This document shows positions 44,733 to 54,012 of a stretch of 64,000 nt of DNA, piece by piece. How positions within the stretch are numbered: the first letter of the stretch is position 1; each line of letters begins with the position of its first letter. The notes below the pieces were generated by a model that did not search any database, was not told where the DNA came from, and saw nothing but the letters and a program-made list of their open reading frames with translations. The stretch is from Planococcus rifietoensis (GTDB lineage: Bacteria; Bacillota; Bacilli; Bacillales_A; Planococcaceae). Both the position numbers and the translations under genes were made by a program. Where the stretch lies: contig NZ_CP013659.2 in assembly GCF_001465795.2 (NCBI RefSeq), positions 1,878,501 through 1,942,500 on the forward strand, written 5' to 3'.

Positions 44733-46763
44733 TGCAGTTTGAGGCTTGGTGTTTTCTTTGTCTCTCGACATCCATTGCAGTGCAAGTAGCACGATAAATA
44801 CCGCAGCACCAATCAAATCACTAAAGCCTTCCGGATATATCAGTGCAAGCCCTGTAGCTACAGCAACGATTCTTTCCCACCATCTGAGCTTTCGGTACCA
44901 ATATCCTATTGCACCGGCACCGATGGCAATCATACCTGTAATAGCGGTGATCAACACCCAAATGACTTGTGTCCATGTGGTATCAATCATCAATAATTCT
45001 GGTGACAGAACAAACATATACGGGATGATAAATGCTGCAATTGCAAGTTTGGCAGCATTAATACCTGTCCGTATCGGTTCACCGCCCGAGATACCAGATG
45101 CAGCAAACGCAGCCAGCGCCACAGGAGGCGTGATATCTGCAATGATCCCGAAATAGAAAACGAATAGATGGGCAGACAATGCCACGACTACCGGTACGGC
45201 TGCTCCAGCCGGTTCATCAATCATCAATAAGGTAATGATTGCAGGGGCTGCAATTGTAGAGGTAATTACATAGTTTGCTGTAGTTGGTGATCCCATCCCC
45301 AATACGATAGCTGCCAACATGGTAAAGAATAGTGTCAATAGGACGTTACCGCCTGAGGCAGAAACCAATCCGTTCGCCAATGACAGACCCAATCCCGTTT
45401 TGACAACTACTCCGACTATAATTCCTGCCGCGGCTGTAGCTGCCGCGACTGCGAGAGCCGTTCGAGCTCCGTCCACTAGTGCATGAATGATATCCATAAA
45501 GCCAAGTCTTGTTTCTTTATTGAATGCACTTACGAAAATGGTCAGCAAAATACCATATAACGCTGCCTGCATGGTCGGTATTCCTGACAATAAGAACAAG
45601 ATGATGGCAATAATCGGCGTCAGTAAATAAATCTTTTTCAATACTTCTTTCCGATTCGGCAGCTCATCTTTAGGCAAGCCTTTTAGCCCAATCCGTTTTG
45701 CTTCAAAGTGAGTCATGATCCAAATACCTGTAAAGTACAGCAAAGCTGGAATGGCCGCTGCTTTAGCAATTTCCCAATAAGTGATTCCTCCGATAAACTC
45801 TACCATCAAGAATGCCGCAGCACCCATGATCGGAGGCATGAGCTGCCCGCCTGTAGAAGCAGCTGCTTCCACGCCGCCTGCAAACTCTTTCTTGTATCCT
45901 AGCTTTTTCATCATCGGGATCGTGTAAGACCCTGATGTAACAACGTTTGCGACCGAGCTTCCTGAAATCGTTCCTTGCAGGGCACTGGAGAAAATCGCCA
46001 CTTTTGCAGGGCCGCCTGTCAATCCACCCGCTAAGGAAACTGCAAGATCGTTGAAATATTGGCCGACCCCGGTTTTGACCAAAAATGCACCGAAGAGCAA
46101 GAATGTAAAAATGAATGTAGCAGATACACTCAACGGTGTTCCTAAAATGCCATCAGTGGTAAAGAACATCAATTGAATCATTGAATCTAAATCTTGACCG
46201 CGGTGGCGCAAGAATCCTGGAAAGTATGGACCGAAGAAGCCATAAGCCAGAAATAGACCTGCAATTACGGTAATTGGCATCCCTACTGCTCGACGCGTTG
46301 CTTCTAAGGTAAGCAGGACTGCCAATATCCCGACAATCAAATCAAGCTCTGTTACACGCCCAATACGAAAGACCAAATCGTCGTACATAATCGGCCAATA
46401 TGCCCCCACTCCCACTGCCAATAGCGCTAAAATATAGTCGTACCAGGCTACCTTATGGCGTGCTCCTTTACGGCGTCGCAAAGGGAATAATAGAAAAATA
46501 AGTGATAGCGCGAACCCTAAGTGGACGGAGCGCTGGATGTACGCTGTGTATTGACCAAAAATAGCCGTATATAATTGAAACAATGAAAAGGCCAAAAGCC
46601 CGAAAAACACGACATGTTTGATTATGCCCGACAAATCACGGGTGTTCGACTCCGGATCGTACTTCTGGAGAATCTCTTTTTGCTTTTCTTCTGAGATATG
46701 GCTTTCGTCTTCCGGCGGAAGTTTTTTCTCTTCTCTTTCTTCTGGCGATAATTTATCACTCAT
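44730..46763 (-). CDS. TAXI-TRAP transporter fused permease (DctQM type)
   Basis: This 677-residue fusion of the small (4 TM) and large (12 TM) TRAP permease subunits is the arrangement used with TAXI-type binding proteins. After a charged N-terminus (about 50 residues) come some 17-18 membrane segments; DctM-like motifs include FSSALQGTISGSSVANVVTSG and GGQLMPPIMGAAAFLM. It drives Na+ or H+ coupled import of an unknown organic acid. It overlaps the upstream DUF1850 gene by eight bases. Codon use is somewhat more AT-rich than its neighbours, a weak hint of different history. Confidence 0.92.
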   Translation of the reverse strand: MSDKLSPEEREEKKLPPEDESHISEEKQKEILQKYDPESNTRDLSGIIKHVVFFGLLAFSLFQLYTAIFGQYTAYIQRSVHLGFALSLIFLLFPLRRRKGARHKVAWYDYILALLAVGVGAYWPIMYDDLVFRIGRVTELDLIVGILAVLLTLEATRRAVGMPITVIAGLFLAYGFFGPYFPGFLRHRGQDLDSMIQLMFFTTDGILGTPLSVSATFIFTFLLFGAFLVKTGVGQYFNDLAVSLAGGLTGGPAKVAIFSSALQGTISGSSVANVVTSGSYTIPMMKKLGYKKEFAGGVEAAASTGGQLMPPIMGAAAFLMVEFIGGITYWEIAKAAAIPALLYFTGIWIMTHFEAKRIGLKGLPKDELPNRKEVLKKIYLLTPIIAIILFLLSGIPTMQAALYGILLTIFVSAFNKETRLGFMDIIHALVDGARTALAVAAATAAAGIIVGVVVKTGLGLSLANGLVSASGGNVLLTLFFTMLAAIVLGMGSPTTANYVITSTIAAPAIITLLMIDEPAGAAVPVVVALSAHLFVFYFGIIADITPPVALAAFAASGISGGEPIRTGINAAKLAIAAFIIPYMFVLSPELLMIDTTWTQVIWVLITAITGMIAIGAGAIGYWYRKLRWWERIVAVATGLALIYPEGFSDLIGAAVFIVLLALQWMSRDKENTKPQTA

Positions 46764-47277
46764 AGATGTTCACTCCTTCTAATTGCTGATAAATGGATAG
46801 GCGCTGGGCACGGAATGTATAGATCTTGCCTCTTTCCAAACTCTTCTTCAAATCGAGTTCTTTTCCTGCGAATAGGAAAGCGAGCTCCGCGTCCACGTCC
46901 CCGATTAGCAACCGGAATTCGGGCAGCTTCCGCTTCATATCCTCAATAAAGTATTTCCCGTCTTTTTCGACAAAGCGCTCCCCTTCTCCTGCATTCGACG
47001 GCATGCCGATATTGAAATCTTCGTACTCAAGTTCCGTCATCACCAGTTGCCCCTCATCATCAAGGCGGTAACTTTCGATCACATCCGACAGATGGATCGA
47101 ATGGGTATAGCGGATCTTGAAGCGGTCTTCTATCACTGGAACACGCGCTGCAATCTCGTTTGTTTCCGAATCGATGAAGACGAAGTGTTTCTGATATGGG
47201 ATAAAGAAAATTGCGGAGCAAATAAGTATGAGGATGGTTAGTATAAGAAGGACTTTGAGAATTCTGTTATTCCGCAA
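46756..47277 (-). CDS. DUF1850 protein of TAXI-TRAP operons
   Basis: This 173-residue protein has one N-terminal membrane segment (about residues 8-26) and an extracytoplasmic domain with the DUF1850 motif RYTHSIHLSDVIESYRL. Proteins of this family are found between TAXI binding-protein and TRAP permease genes; their role is unknown. The start codon is TTG at 47277, supported by GGGGGATC at good spacing. A hairpin in the 76-base gap to the binding-protein gene may set stoichiometry. Confidence 0.85.
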   Translation of the reverse strand: MRNNRILKVLLILTILILICSAIFFIPYQKHFVFIDSETNEIAARVPVIEDRFKIRYTHSIHLSDVIESYRLDDEGQLVMTELEYEDFNIGMPSNAGEGERFVEKDGKYFIEDMKRKLPEFRLLIGDVDAELAFLFAGKELDLKKSLERGKIYTFRAQRLSIYQQLEGVNIYE

Positions 47278-47307
47278 GATGATCCCCCTAGCGACAAAAA
47301 ATAAATA

Positions 47308-47335
47308 ACGACGATAAAGCTTGCGCTTTATCGCC
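47308..47335 (-). other. Hairpin between binding-protein and DUF1850 genes
   Basis: GATAAAGC and GCTTTATC arms close a tight loop, followed on the minus strand by an A/T-rich stretch with six T. It may act as a partial terminator or RNase barrier giving more binding protein than permease. Confidence 0.5.
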
Positions 47336-47353
47336 TGTTATTCTGATCCATTC

Positions 47354-48331
47354 TTATTGATTTACTTCATCGAAGTAACGCTGAGCGCCAGGATGAATGT
47401 CGATCCCGATGCCATCAAGAGCTGTTTCTGCTTTGATGAATTCAGCTTTCGCGTGCTGGATTTGATCTGTGTTTTCATAGATTGCTTTTGTGATGTCATA
47501 GACCGTGTCTTCAGAAATGTCATTCTGTACAACAAGCATGGCAAGAACAGAAACTGTCGGGACTTCTTCAGTCAATCCGTATGTGCCGGATGGAACTACA
47601 TCCTCTGCATAGTACGGGTATTTCTCGATCAGTTCAGCTGCTTTATCTGCTGCTACAGGCACAATATTGACATCAGAAGTTGCGCTCAAGCTTTCAACTG
47701 CGCCAGTCGGCGTTCCAGCTGTGATGAATGCTGCATCGATTTGTCCGGATTGCAAGCTTTCCTGCGACTCGCCAAAGTCCAAGTTCTGTGCATCGATATC
47801 GTCCATCGTCATGCCGTGGATTTCAAGCAATTGTTCAGCGTTGATATACGTACCTGAACCAGGTGCGCCGACTGATACCGATTTGCCGGCCAAGTCTTCA
47901 AACGCAGTGATGCCAGATCCTTCAGTCGTTACGATCTGGATTGTTTCTGGGTAAAGAGCACCGATTGCGGATACGCTGTCGATAACTTCCCCTTCGAACA
48001 TGTTCGAACCTTCAGATGCGTAGAAAGCCGTGTCTGTCTGCACAAAAGCGATTTCGCCCGTGCCATCAGCGAGTGATGTCATGTTGGCTGCAGATGCTTG
48101 GGACACTTCGGCAGTCGTATCGATGCCTGTCTCATTCTCGATGATCGTCGCCATCGCTCCACCCAGCGGATAATAAGTGCCTGTTGTTCCACCAGTCAAC
48201 ACACTGATGAATTCCGGCTCAGCTGCTCCGCCGCCTTCTCCTTCATTTGCTGCATCGTCTCCACAGCCTGCTAGGAATACGGATCCGGCCAAAGCGACAG
48301 TCGCGTAGAATCCAAACTTTTTGTTTAACAT
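47354..48331 (-). CDS. TAXI-family TRAP solute-binding lipoprotein
   Basis: This 325-residue binding protein has a lipobox (FLAGC, Cys23) followed by an acidic Gly/Glu linker. The TAXI domain has the typical SVLTGGTTGTYYPLGGAMATIIE start and FVQTDTAFYASEG and SVGAPGSGTY segments. It captures the substrate outside the membrane for the fused permease. Substrates of such systems are usually glutamate/2-oxoglutarate-like or unknown, so I assign none. GGGAGGCCG precedes the ATG. It is the first gene of the operon. Confidence 0.93.
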   Translation of the reverse strand: MLNKKFGFYATVALAGSVFLAGCGDDAANEGEGGGAAEPEFISVLTGGTTGTYYPLGGAMATIIENETGIDTTAEVSQASAANMTSLADGTGEIAFVQTDTAFYASEGSNMFEGEVIDSVSAIGALYPETIQIVTTEGSGITAFEDLAGKSVSVGAPGSGTYINAEQLLEIHGMTMDDIDAQNLDFGESQESLQSGQIDAAFITAGTPTGAVESLSATSDVNIVPVAADKAAELIEKYPYYAEDVVPSGTYGLTEEVPTVSVLAMLVVQNDISEDTVYDITKAIYENTDQIQHAKAEFIKAETALDGIGIDIHPGAQRYFDEVNQ

Positions 48332-48460
48332 AAATCGGCCTCCCTTTATCTATAGTTTCTTTCATCCTTCATAATACCATGACTTTCTGTCCATCTGTCA
48401 ATTTAATTTTTTCAAATGGAATCGGTTTCAAACCAAATTTCTGGCAATAAAACCCTTTTT

Positions 48461-49045
48461 TTATATTTCTGCTCCAGGCACATGAGTTTCCGGTGTCGTC
48501 TCTTCAGGAGTGAGGTCTTCGAAGCTTCTGCCTTCCTCTTCCAGATCGCGTGTGCGGTGTGCAATGCGGGCCGAGGCACACGCCGCGATGCTCGCTACAA
48601 GATCATCGAGGAATGTGTGGACATGCGCGCCGTATTTCGTATCGAGTTTATGGATGATGCCGGTCTTGTTTTTATCCAAATGGCCAAACGTCGTCACAGC
48701 GATGCTGCCATACGTGAGCACCGCGCCGAGGCCGATCATTTCATCGACTCCGAACAAGCCTTCATCCGAACCGACAATCTGCTGAAGCGGTTGGGACAAC
48801 TTCCCTTGTTCAGCCAGCTCATCGAGTTCAATGCCAACCAACAGGGCATGCTGCATTTCCCGTTTGCGCAAGACGCTCTCGACCGACTCAACGCAATGGG
48901 CCAACGTCAATCCTTCATTAAATGGCAATTGCATTTCCAACACGATTTTCGCGATATCTTCTTTCGTGACGCCCCTTCTTTCCAAAGCTTCATGCGTCGC
49001 TTTGTTCACTTCTTCTGAATGTACACGGAAATGTCCTCCATCCAT
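48461..49045 (-). CDS. Phosphatidylglycerophosphatase A-like protein (YutG-like)
   Basis: This 194-residue protein of the PgpA family contains LERRGVTKEDIAKIVLEMQLPF, the LLVGIELDELAEQGKLSQPL stretch, GVDEMIGLGAVLTYGSIAVTTFG and HTFLDDLVASIAACASARIAHR. In Gram-positives this soluble-looking form (YutG) is proposed to act on phosphatidylglycerol phosphate or a related lipid, without direct proof that I know of. GGGGATGGC precedes the ATG. Its C-terminal tail is acidic and Thr-rich. Confidence 0.82.
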   Translation of the reverse strand: MDGGHFRVHSEEVNKATHEALERRGVTKEDIAKIVLEMQLPFNEGLTLAHCVESVESVLRKREMQHALLVGIELDELAEQGKLSQPLQQIVGSDEGLFGVDEMIGLGAVLTYGSIAVTTFGHLDKNKTGIIHKLDTKYGAHVHTFLDDLVASIAACASARIAHRTRDLEEEGRSFEDLTPEETTPETHVPGAEI

Positions 49046-49151
49046 GGTGCCATCCCCTCTCTCTATTTGGATTTGTCTTCCTGTCCATTATACCTTGCAT
49101 AGTGGAATATGTTACAATTTTTGTACAATAGAATTAGAAGGAGGCAACATC

Positions 49152-49874
49152 ATGAACAAAGGAAGCGTAGAAGATTTCACGCTTTACAGCGATGCCTTGG
49201 GAGAAGATATGCAAGTGCTCGTCCACTTGCCCGCAAATTATTCTCCCCTCTATAAATACAGCCTTGTCATCGCATCGGATGGCAAGGATTATTTCCAGCT
49301 CGGCCGTGTTCCGCGGGTCGTCGACGAATTACTTGAAAATCAGGAGATTGAAAACATCATCTTCGTTGGCATCCCTTATAAAAGCGTAGAAGACCGCAAC
49401 CGGAAATACGAACCGACCGGTGAACAGCATGGCGCTTACTTGCGTTTTTTGGCCCATGAGCTGGCACCATACCTAGACGAAAAATACCCGACCTACCAAG
49501 TCGGCATGGGCCGGACATTGATCGGCGATTCGCTCGCAGCCACGGTTTCACTGATGGCTGCACTGAAATACCCGAATATTTTCGGGCGCGTCATTCTCCA
49601 GTCGCCGAAAGTCGGGCCGGAAATGATGGAAGCTGTCGAGAAGTTTTCGATGAACAATTCGTTTACGGTCTATCATGTCATCGGCTCGGAAGAAACCGAA
49701 GTCAAGCTGACTAACGGGGAAACCGCCGACTTTCTCGCGCCGAACCGCGAGTTGAATGAGTTGATGAAAAATAAAGGGTTTTCGCTCTTTTACGAAGAAT
49801 TCAAAGGAGACCATACATGGAAATACTGGCAGCCGGACTTGAAAAGGGCGCTGTTGATGAATTTCGGCATGTAG
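49152..49874 (+). CDS. yjcH: Esterase-family protein YjcH
   Basis: This 240-residue alpha/beta-hydrolase belongs to the putative esterase (Esterase D/Fes-like) family. A nucleophile-type motif GDSLAA (in MGRTLIGDSLAATVSLMA) lies near residue 123 and a terminal GDHTWKYW near residue 224 supplies the acid/His. The length equals B. subtilis YjcH. GAAGGAGG precedes the ATG at 49152. It heads yjcH-yjcG-yjcF, the same set as in Bacillus. The substrate is unknown. Confidence 0.9.
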   Translation: MNKGSVEDFTLYSDALGEDMQVLVHLPANYSPLYKYSLVIASDGKDYFQLGRVPRVVDELLENQEIENIIFVGIPYKSVEDRNRKYEPTGEQHGAYLRFLAHELAPYLDEKYPTYQVGMGRTLIGDSLAATVSLMAALKYPNIFGRVILQSPKVGPEMMEAVEKFSMNNSFTVYHVIGSEETEVKLTNGETADFLAPNRELNELMKNKGFSLFYEEFKGDHTWKYWQPDLKRALLMNFGM

Positions 49875-49949
49875 GCCTTAAGGAAACAAACTGAACAATT
49901 TGATACAATTGAAGAGTAAGCATTTATTAGATGAGGAGGTCTATTGATT

Positions 49950-50468
49950 ATGAAATATGGCATTGCAGCATTTCCATCCAAAAAACTACAAGACCTGGCG
50001 AATTCCTACCGGAAACGCTATGACCCGCATTACGAATTGATCACGCCCCATATTACATTGAAAGGGCCTTTTGAAGCGGATGACTCAGAAGTCAAAGCGA
50101 TGGCGGAGGAGCTCGGCAATATCGCTAAGCGCCAAAAGCCTTTCCGCATCCATGCAACGCGCGTCAGCACGTTCACTCCGGTGACGAACGCTTTGTACTT
50201 CAAGATTGAGCCTTCAAAAGAGCTGATGGATCTTCACGAAGACCTCCACTCCGATTTTCTAGGCGGCATGCCCGATCATCCTTTTGTGCCCCACATCACC
50301 ATTGCACAGAAACTTTCAGATTCGGAGCATGCTGATGTGTACGGCCAATTGAAAATGGCTGGCATCGACCACGAAGAGACGATCGACCGCGTTCACCTGC
50401 TCTACCAATTGGAAGATGGATCGTGGACTGTATACGACACATTCCGGTTGTCAGGAGATGAAGCTTAA
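49950..50468 (+). CDS. yjcG: 2H-phosphoesterase YjcG
   Basis: This 172-residue member of the 2H/LigT superfamily has both catalytic motifs intact: PHITLKG near residue 33 and VPHITIAQ near residue 112. The start MKYGIAAFPSKKLQDLANSYRKRYDPHYELI matches Bacillus YjcG almost throughout. Substrates (cyclic phosphodiesters or 2',5' RNA) are unproven. GAGGAGG precedes the ATG at 49950; a TTG two codons earlier is also in frame. The stop is directly followed by the yjcF start. Confidence 0.93.
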   Translation: MKYGIAAFPSKKLQDLANSYRKRYDPHYELITPHITLKGPFEADDSEVKAMAEELGNIAKRQKPFRIHATRVSTFTPVTNALYFKIEPSKELMDLHEDLHSDFLGGMPDHPFVPHITIAQKLSDSEHADVYGQLKMAGIDHEETIDRVHLLYQLEDGSWTVYDTFRLSGDEA

Positions 50469-50897
50469 TTGCAGAAAGTGAAAATCGTTGAAACCGAACT
50501 CGAAAAAGAACAGGCTTTTGAAATCCGCCGGAAAGTTTTCGTCGATGAGCAAGGCGTCGCACTTCATGTGGAAATGGATGAACATGACGACAGCGCCACT
50601 CATTTTATCGGATATGAACTCGAACAGCCGATTGCCGCTGCCCGAATCCGCGAGTACGAACAAGGCGTCGGCAAAGTCGAACGCGTTTGCGTATTGCCTG
50701 AATACCGTGGGCATCATTTTGGCGCGGAGATGATGGAACAGCTCGAGGAATATGCCCGCTCGATCGGCTATTTCCGCTTGCAGCTCAACTCCCAAAGCCA
50801 TGCCATCCCGTTTTACGAACGGCTTGGCTATGACGTCGTCTCTCCAGAATTCATGGACGCTGGCATTCCACATCGCCAAATGGAAAAAACCTTATAA
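50469..50897 (+). CDS. yjcF: GNAT N-acetyltransferase YjcF
   Basis: This 142-residue GNAT enzyme has the acetyl-CoA loop VERVCVLPEYRGHHFGAEMM (about 75-94) and the C-terminal LNSQSHAIPFYERLGY. The start is a TTG immediately after the yjcG stop, with AGGAGATG upstream in the end of yjcG. It resembles YjcF of B. subtilis. The substrate is unknown. Confidence 0.9.
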   Translation: MQKVKIVETELEKEQAFEIRRKVFVDEQGVALHVEMDEHDDSATHFIGYELEQPIAAARIREYEQGVGKVERVCVLPEYRGHHFGAEMMEQLEEYARSIGYFRLQLNSQSHAIPFYERLGYDVVSPEFMDAGIPHRQMEKTL

Positions 50898-50898
50898 T

Positions 50899-50933
50899 AA
50901 AAAACCCTTCCGGAATTCCGGAAGGGTTTTTTT
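50899..50933. terminator. Bidirectional terminator between yjcF and fabI
   Basis: A perfect palindrome (AAAACCCTTCCGG / CCGGAAGGGTTTT) with T and A runs lies between the convergent genes. Confidence 0.92.
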
Positions 50934-50941
50934 CATGAATA

Positions 50942-51712
50942 TTATAATACGTGATAGCCGCTGTCGACATGCAAAACTTCGCCCGTGATGCCGCGGGACA
51001 TATTGCTGAACAAGAAGACGGCCGTGTCGCCTACTTCTTCCGGCGTGGTGTTGCGGCGAAGCGGTGCTTTCTCTTCGATTTCGCGCAAGATCGAGTTGAA
51101 GTCGCTGACGCCTTTAGAAGACAATGTACGGATTGGGCCGGATGAAATCGCATTGACGCGGATATCGTGCTTGCCAAGATCCGCTGCCAAATAACGGACA
51201 GACATTTCAAGTGATGCTTTGGCAACACCCATGACATTATAGTTCGGCATGACGCGCTCTCCGCCGATGTATGTCAAGGCCACGATGCTGCCGCCTTCTG
51301 TCATCAACGGTTTTGCGTATTTCGAAACGATTGTCAATGAGTACGAGCTGATGTTATGCGCGAGCAAAAAGCCGTCGCGGGATGTATCCGAAAAGTCGCC
51401 TGACAATTCTTCGGTTTTCGCGAACGCGATGCAATGCGCAAGGCCGTCAATTTTACCAGCGCTTTCTTTGATTGTGTTGAAGCATTTCTCCACATCTTCG
51501 TCACTTGTGACATCGCATGGCAAAATCTGCTCGTGGTTGCCATCGAGTGTCGCGACCAAATCACGCACCGACTTTTCAAAGCGCTCCCCTGCATATGTAA
51601 AGATCAAGTTTGCTCCAGCTGCGTCCAACGAACGCGCAATTCCCCATGCAATGCTGCGCTTATTGGCAACACCCATGATGACGTATGTTTTATCTTTTAA
51701 TGAAATTGACAT
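50942..51712 (-). CDS. fabI: Enoyl-[acyl-carrier-protein] reductase FabI
   Basis: FabI carries out the last reduction of each fatty-acid elongation cycle with NAD(P)H and is the triclosan target. The 256-residue SDR has the FabI-type start YVIMGVANKRSIAWGIA, TYAGERFEKSVRDL (NADPH-preferring Arg/Lys region), and an active-site Tyr...Tyr-x6-Lys seen in TYIGGERVMPNYNVMGVAKAS. AGGAGGTATATAT precedes the ATG. A FapR operator overlaps its promoter. Confidence 0.97.
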   Translation of the reverse strand: MSISLKDKTYVIMGVANKRSIAWGIARSLDAAGANLIFTYAGERFEKSVRDLVATLDGNHEQILPCDVTSDEDVEKCFNTIKESAGKIDGLAHCIAFAKTEELSGDFSDTSRDGFLLAHNISSYSLTIVSKYAKPLMTEGGSIVALTYIGGERVMPNYNVMGVAKASLEMSVRYLAADLGKHDIRVNAISSGPIRTLSSKGVSDFNSILREIEEKAPLRRNTTPEEVGDTAVFLFSNMSRGITGEVLHVDSGYHVL

Positions 51713-51730
51713 ATATATACCTCCTAATAT

Positions 51731-51747
51731 TATTACCTGGTACTAAT
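51731..51747 (-). promoter_or_regulatory. FapR operator of fabI
   Basis: On the minus strand TTAGTACCAGGTAATAA is an inverted repeat (TTAGTAC / GTAATAA) matching the known FapR consensus of Bacillales. It covers the predicted transcription start. FapR represses fatty-acid and phospholipid genes until malonyl-CoA accumulates. Confidence 0.88.
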
Positions 51748-51775
51748 ATTACCCCATAAAAAAAGAAAGTGCAAT
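51747..51775 (-). promoter_or_regulatory. fabI promoter overlapping the mgtE terminator
   Basis: On the minus strand TTGCAC (51770-51775) and TAATAT (51747-51752) are 17 bases apart. The -35 box sits inside the terminator stem of mgtE. Confidence 0.65.
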
Positions 51776-51786
51776 TGCACTTTCTG
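51758..51786 (-). terminator. Terminator of mgtE
   Basis: AGAAAGTGCA/TGCACTTTCT form a tight hairpin centred on AT, followed on the minus strand by eight T. Confidence 0.8.
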
Positions 51787-51816
51787 GGATCTTGCTTTAA
51801 TTAGCCAGTTGCCGGC

Positions 51817-53187
51817 TTACAAATTCGTCAGGAAGGTCGTCGCCAAGCCTAAATAAATGAGGATGGAAATGATATCGTTCAAAGTCGTTATGAACGGCCC
51901 AGACGCGACGGCAGGGTCAATCTTCATCCGGTGGATCAATAACGGGATAAACGAGCCGGCCAAGGTTGCGACAAAAATCGAACTGGCGACCGCAGTGCCG
52001 ACCAACATCCCGATCAGCAACTCAGACTTCCAAAAATAAACGAGCCCCACGACCACGATGCCGCAAATGACCCCTGTAATCAAGCCTGTGCCTGCTTCTC
52101 GGAACAACAGCTTGAGTTTGCTTTCTTCTTCGATGTCTCCCGTCGCAATACCACGAACGGCAACCGCCAGCGCCTGCGTGCCGCTATTCCCTGCCATTCC
52201 AGCAATCAGTGGAATAAACACGGCGAGCAGCGCGACCTGGTCGAGCGTCGCTTCAAACATGCCCATCAAGTTCGCTGTCAGCATGCCGAGGAATGTCAGC
52301 AAGATGAGCCATGGCAAGCGTTTTTTCGCTGCTGTGAGCGGGCCGCGGTCAAAGGTATCCATATCGGATACGGCAGCCAATTTGGAGTAGTCATCAGATG
52401 CCTCTTCATCCAACACATCGATGATGTCATCAACCGTGATGATGCCGAGCAGATGATCCTGGAAATCCACGACCGGGAGTGCGAGAAAGTCATAGTCTTT
52501 GATCATGCGCGCGACTTCTTCCTGGTCTTCGCTTACCTGGACACTGACGACGCGATCGTTCATGATCGCTTCGATCAAAGTGTCTTCATCCGCAACGATC
52601 AAATCTCGCAATGTTACGATGCCAGACAACTTACGGTCTTCATCGATGACGAAAACATAATAGATCGTTTCGGCGTTCGGTGCAGCATTGCGCAGGATGT
52701 TCATCGCCGAACGCACCGTCGAATTTTTCGGGATTGCAACAAACTCCGTTGTCATGATCGAACCTGCCGTATACTCTTCGTAATGCAGCAAGTCTTTAAT
52801 TTGCTGGGCGGAGTCTTTGTCCATGATCGTCAAATAACTGGCGACCTGGTCTTTATTCAGTTCATTCAGCACATCGACTGCGTCATCGGTGTACATATAG
52901 GACAGGATATCCGCAGCATAGCGTGTATCCATTTCCTTGAACAGGTCTTCGTATTCGTCATCATCCACTTCGATGGCTTCAAAAATATCCGCCATTTCTT
53001 TCGGAGAGAGATACTGATAGAGCAATTGCCTCGTTTCCCCGTCCGCTTTCTCGTAAAAGCTTGCCTGGTCGTATGGATGGTGGGACAAAAATTCTTCTCG
53101 GAATGCTTCGACATCCCCTTTTTTCAGCAGTTCGTGCAATAACTCTTCGTTCAGTTCCTCGTCACGGATCTTCGTTTCGTCCATCAT
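51817..53187 (-). CDS. mgtE: Magnesium transporter MgtE
   Basis: MgtE is a dimeric Mg2+ channel gated by its cytosolic domain. The 456-residue protein has an N-terminal superhelical domain (about 1-130), two CBS domains (about 135-255; GSIMTTEFVAIPKNSTVRSAM and MNDRVVSVQVSEDQEEVARM), a connecting helix, and five C-terminal membrane segments with the pore motif PLIAGMAGNSGTQALAVAVRG. AAAGGAGGG precedes the ATG. The 87-base leader to prpE is too short for an M-box riboswitch. Confidence 0.96.
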   Translation of the reverse strand: MMDETKIRDEELNEELLHELLKKGDVEAFREEFLSHHPYDQASFYEKADGETRQLLYQYLSPKEMADIFEAIEVDDDEYEDLFKEMDTRYAADILSYMYTDDAVDVLNELNKDQVASYLTIMDKDSAQQIKDLLHYEEYTAGSIMTTEFVAIPKNSTVRSAMNILRNAAPNAETIYYVFVIDEDRKLSGIVTLRDLIVADEDTLIEAIMNDRVVSVQVSEDQEEVARMIKDYDFLALPVVDFQDHLLGIITVDDIIDVLDEEASDDYSKLAAVSDMDTFDRGPLTAAKKRLPWLILLTFLGMLTANLMGMFEATLDQVALLAVFIPLIAGMAGNSGTQALAVAVRGIATGDIEEESKLKLLFREAGTGLITGVICGIVVVGLVYFWKSELLIGMLVGTAVASSIFVATLAGSFIPLLIHRMKIDPAVASGPFITTLNDIISILIYLGLATTFLTNL

Positions 53188-53274
53188 GTATACTCCCTCC
53201 TTTCAATCATTTCAGCTTTTTTCCCGATATGCGTTACACTGAAATCAGTATATAGCCTTTAGGAGCTGAAGAAT

Positions 53275-54012
53275 ATGAATTATGATGTCATTGGCGATAT
53301 CCACGGCTGTTTTGATGAGCTGGTCGAATTGATCAAACAGCTTGGATACCACTTCAAAAATGGCCTTCCCGTGCATCCCGAAGGCCGTAAGCTAGCTTTT
53401 GTCGGCGATGCCATGGACCGCGGCCCAAAATCCCTCGACGTCTTGCAGCTGTTATTCGCCATGCAGGATGCGGGCATTCTCTATTATGCCCCTGGCAATC
53501 ATTGCAATAAACTCTACCGTTTTTTCAAAGGAAATCCAGTTGAGCTCCTGCACGGCTTGGAAATGACCGTAACGGAATGGCACCAGCTTGAAAAACACGC
53601 GCAGAAACGGTTCAAGAACCGGTTTATCCGGTTTTATGAAGAGCTCCCGCTTTATCATCGATTGCACAATGAATTGATTGTCGTCCATGCCGGATTGCGC
53701 GAGGATATGATCGGACAGGCACTGAGCCGCCGCATCATCACGTTTGCATTATACGGCGAAATCACCGGCAAATACCATTCCGATGGCCGGCCGGTGCGCG
53801 GGAATTGGGCGAAAACCTATCAAGGCAAACCATGGATCGTTTACGGCCATACGCCAGTCGCAACCCCTTACTTCAAAAACAATACCGTCAATATTGACAC
53901 CGGCTGTGTATTTGGCGGGGCTTTGACCGCATTGCGTTTTCCTGAAATGGAAATTTACCAGGTTCCCTCAATGCAAGCCTTTCAGCCAGACCGCTTTCAT
54001 CAGTATGATTAA
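53275..54012 (+). CDS. prpE: Bis(5'-nucleosyl)-tetraphosphatase PrpE
   Basis: This 245-residue metallophosphatase of the PPP family hydrolyses Ap4A-type nucleotides. Motifs are GDIHGCFDEL (residues 7-16), GDAMDRGPKS, GNHCNKLYR, VVHAGLRED and VYGHTPV. B. subtilis PrpE has the same length and the same place at the end of the yjb block. TTAGGAGCTG precedes the ATG. It converges on the RluD-like gene and overlaps its end by four bases. Confidence 0.94.
   Translation: MNYDVIGDIHGCFDELVELIKQLGYHFKNGLPVHPEGRKLAFVGDAMDRGPKSLDVLQLLFAMQDAGILYYAPGNHCNKLYRFFKGNPVELLHGLEMTVTEWHQLEKHAQKRFKNRFIRFYEELPLYHRLHNELIVVHAGLREDMIGQALSRRIITFALYGEITGKYHSDGRPVRGNWAKTYQGKPWIVYGHTPVATPYFKNNTVNIDTGCVFGGALTALRFPEMEIYQVPSMQAFQPDRFHQYD

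Noticed and set aside
53188..53274. M-box riboswitch ahead of mgtE
   Set aside because: The gap to the divergent prpE is only 87 bases and lacks the conserved core.
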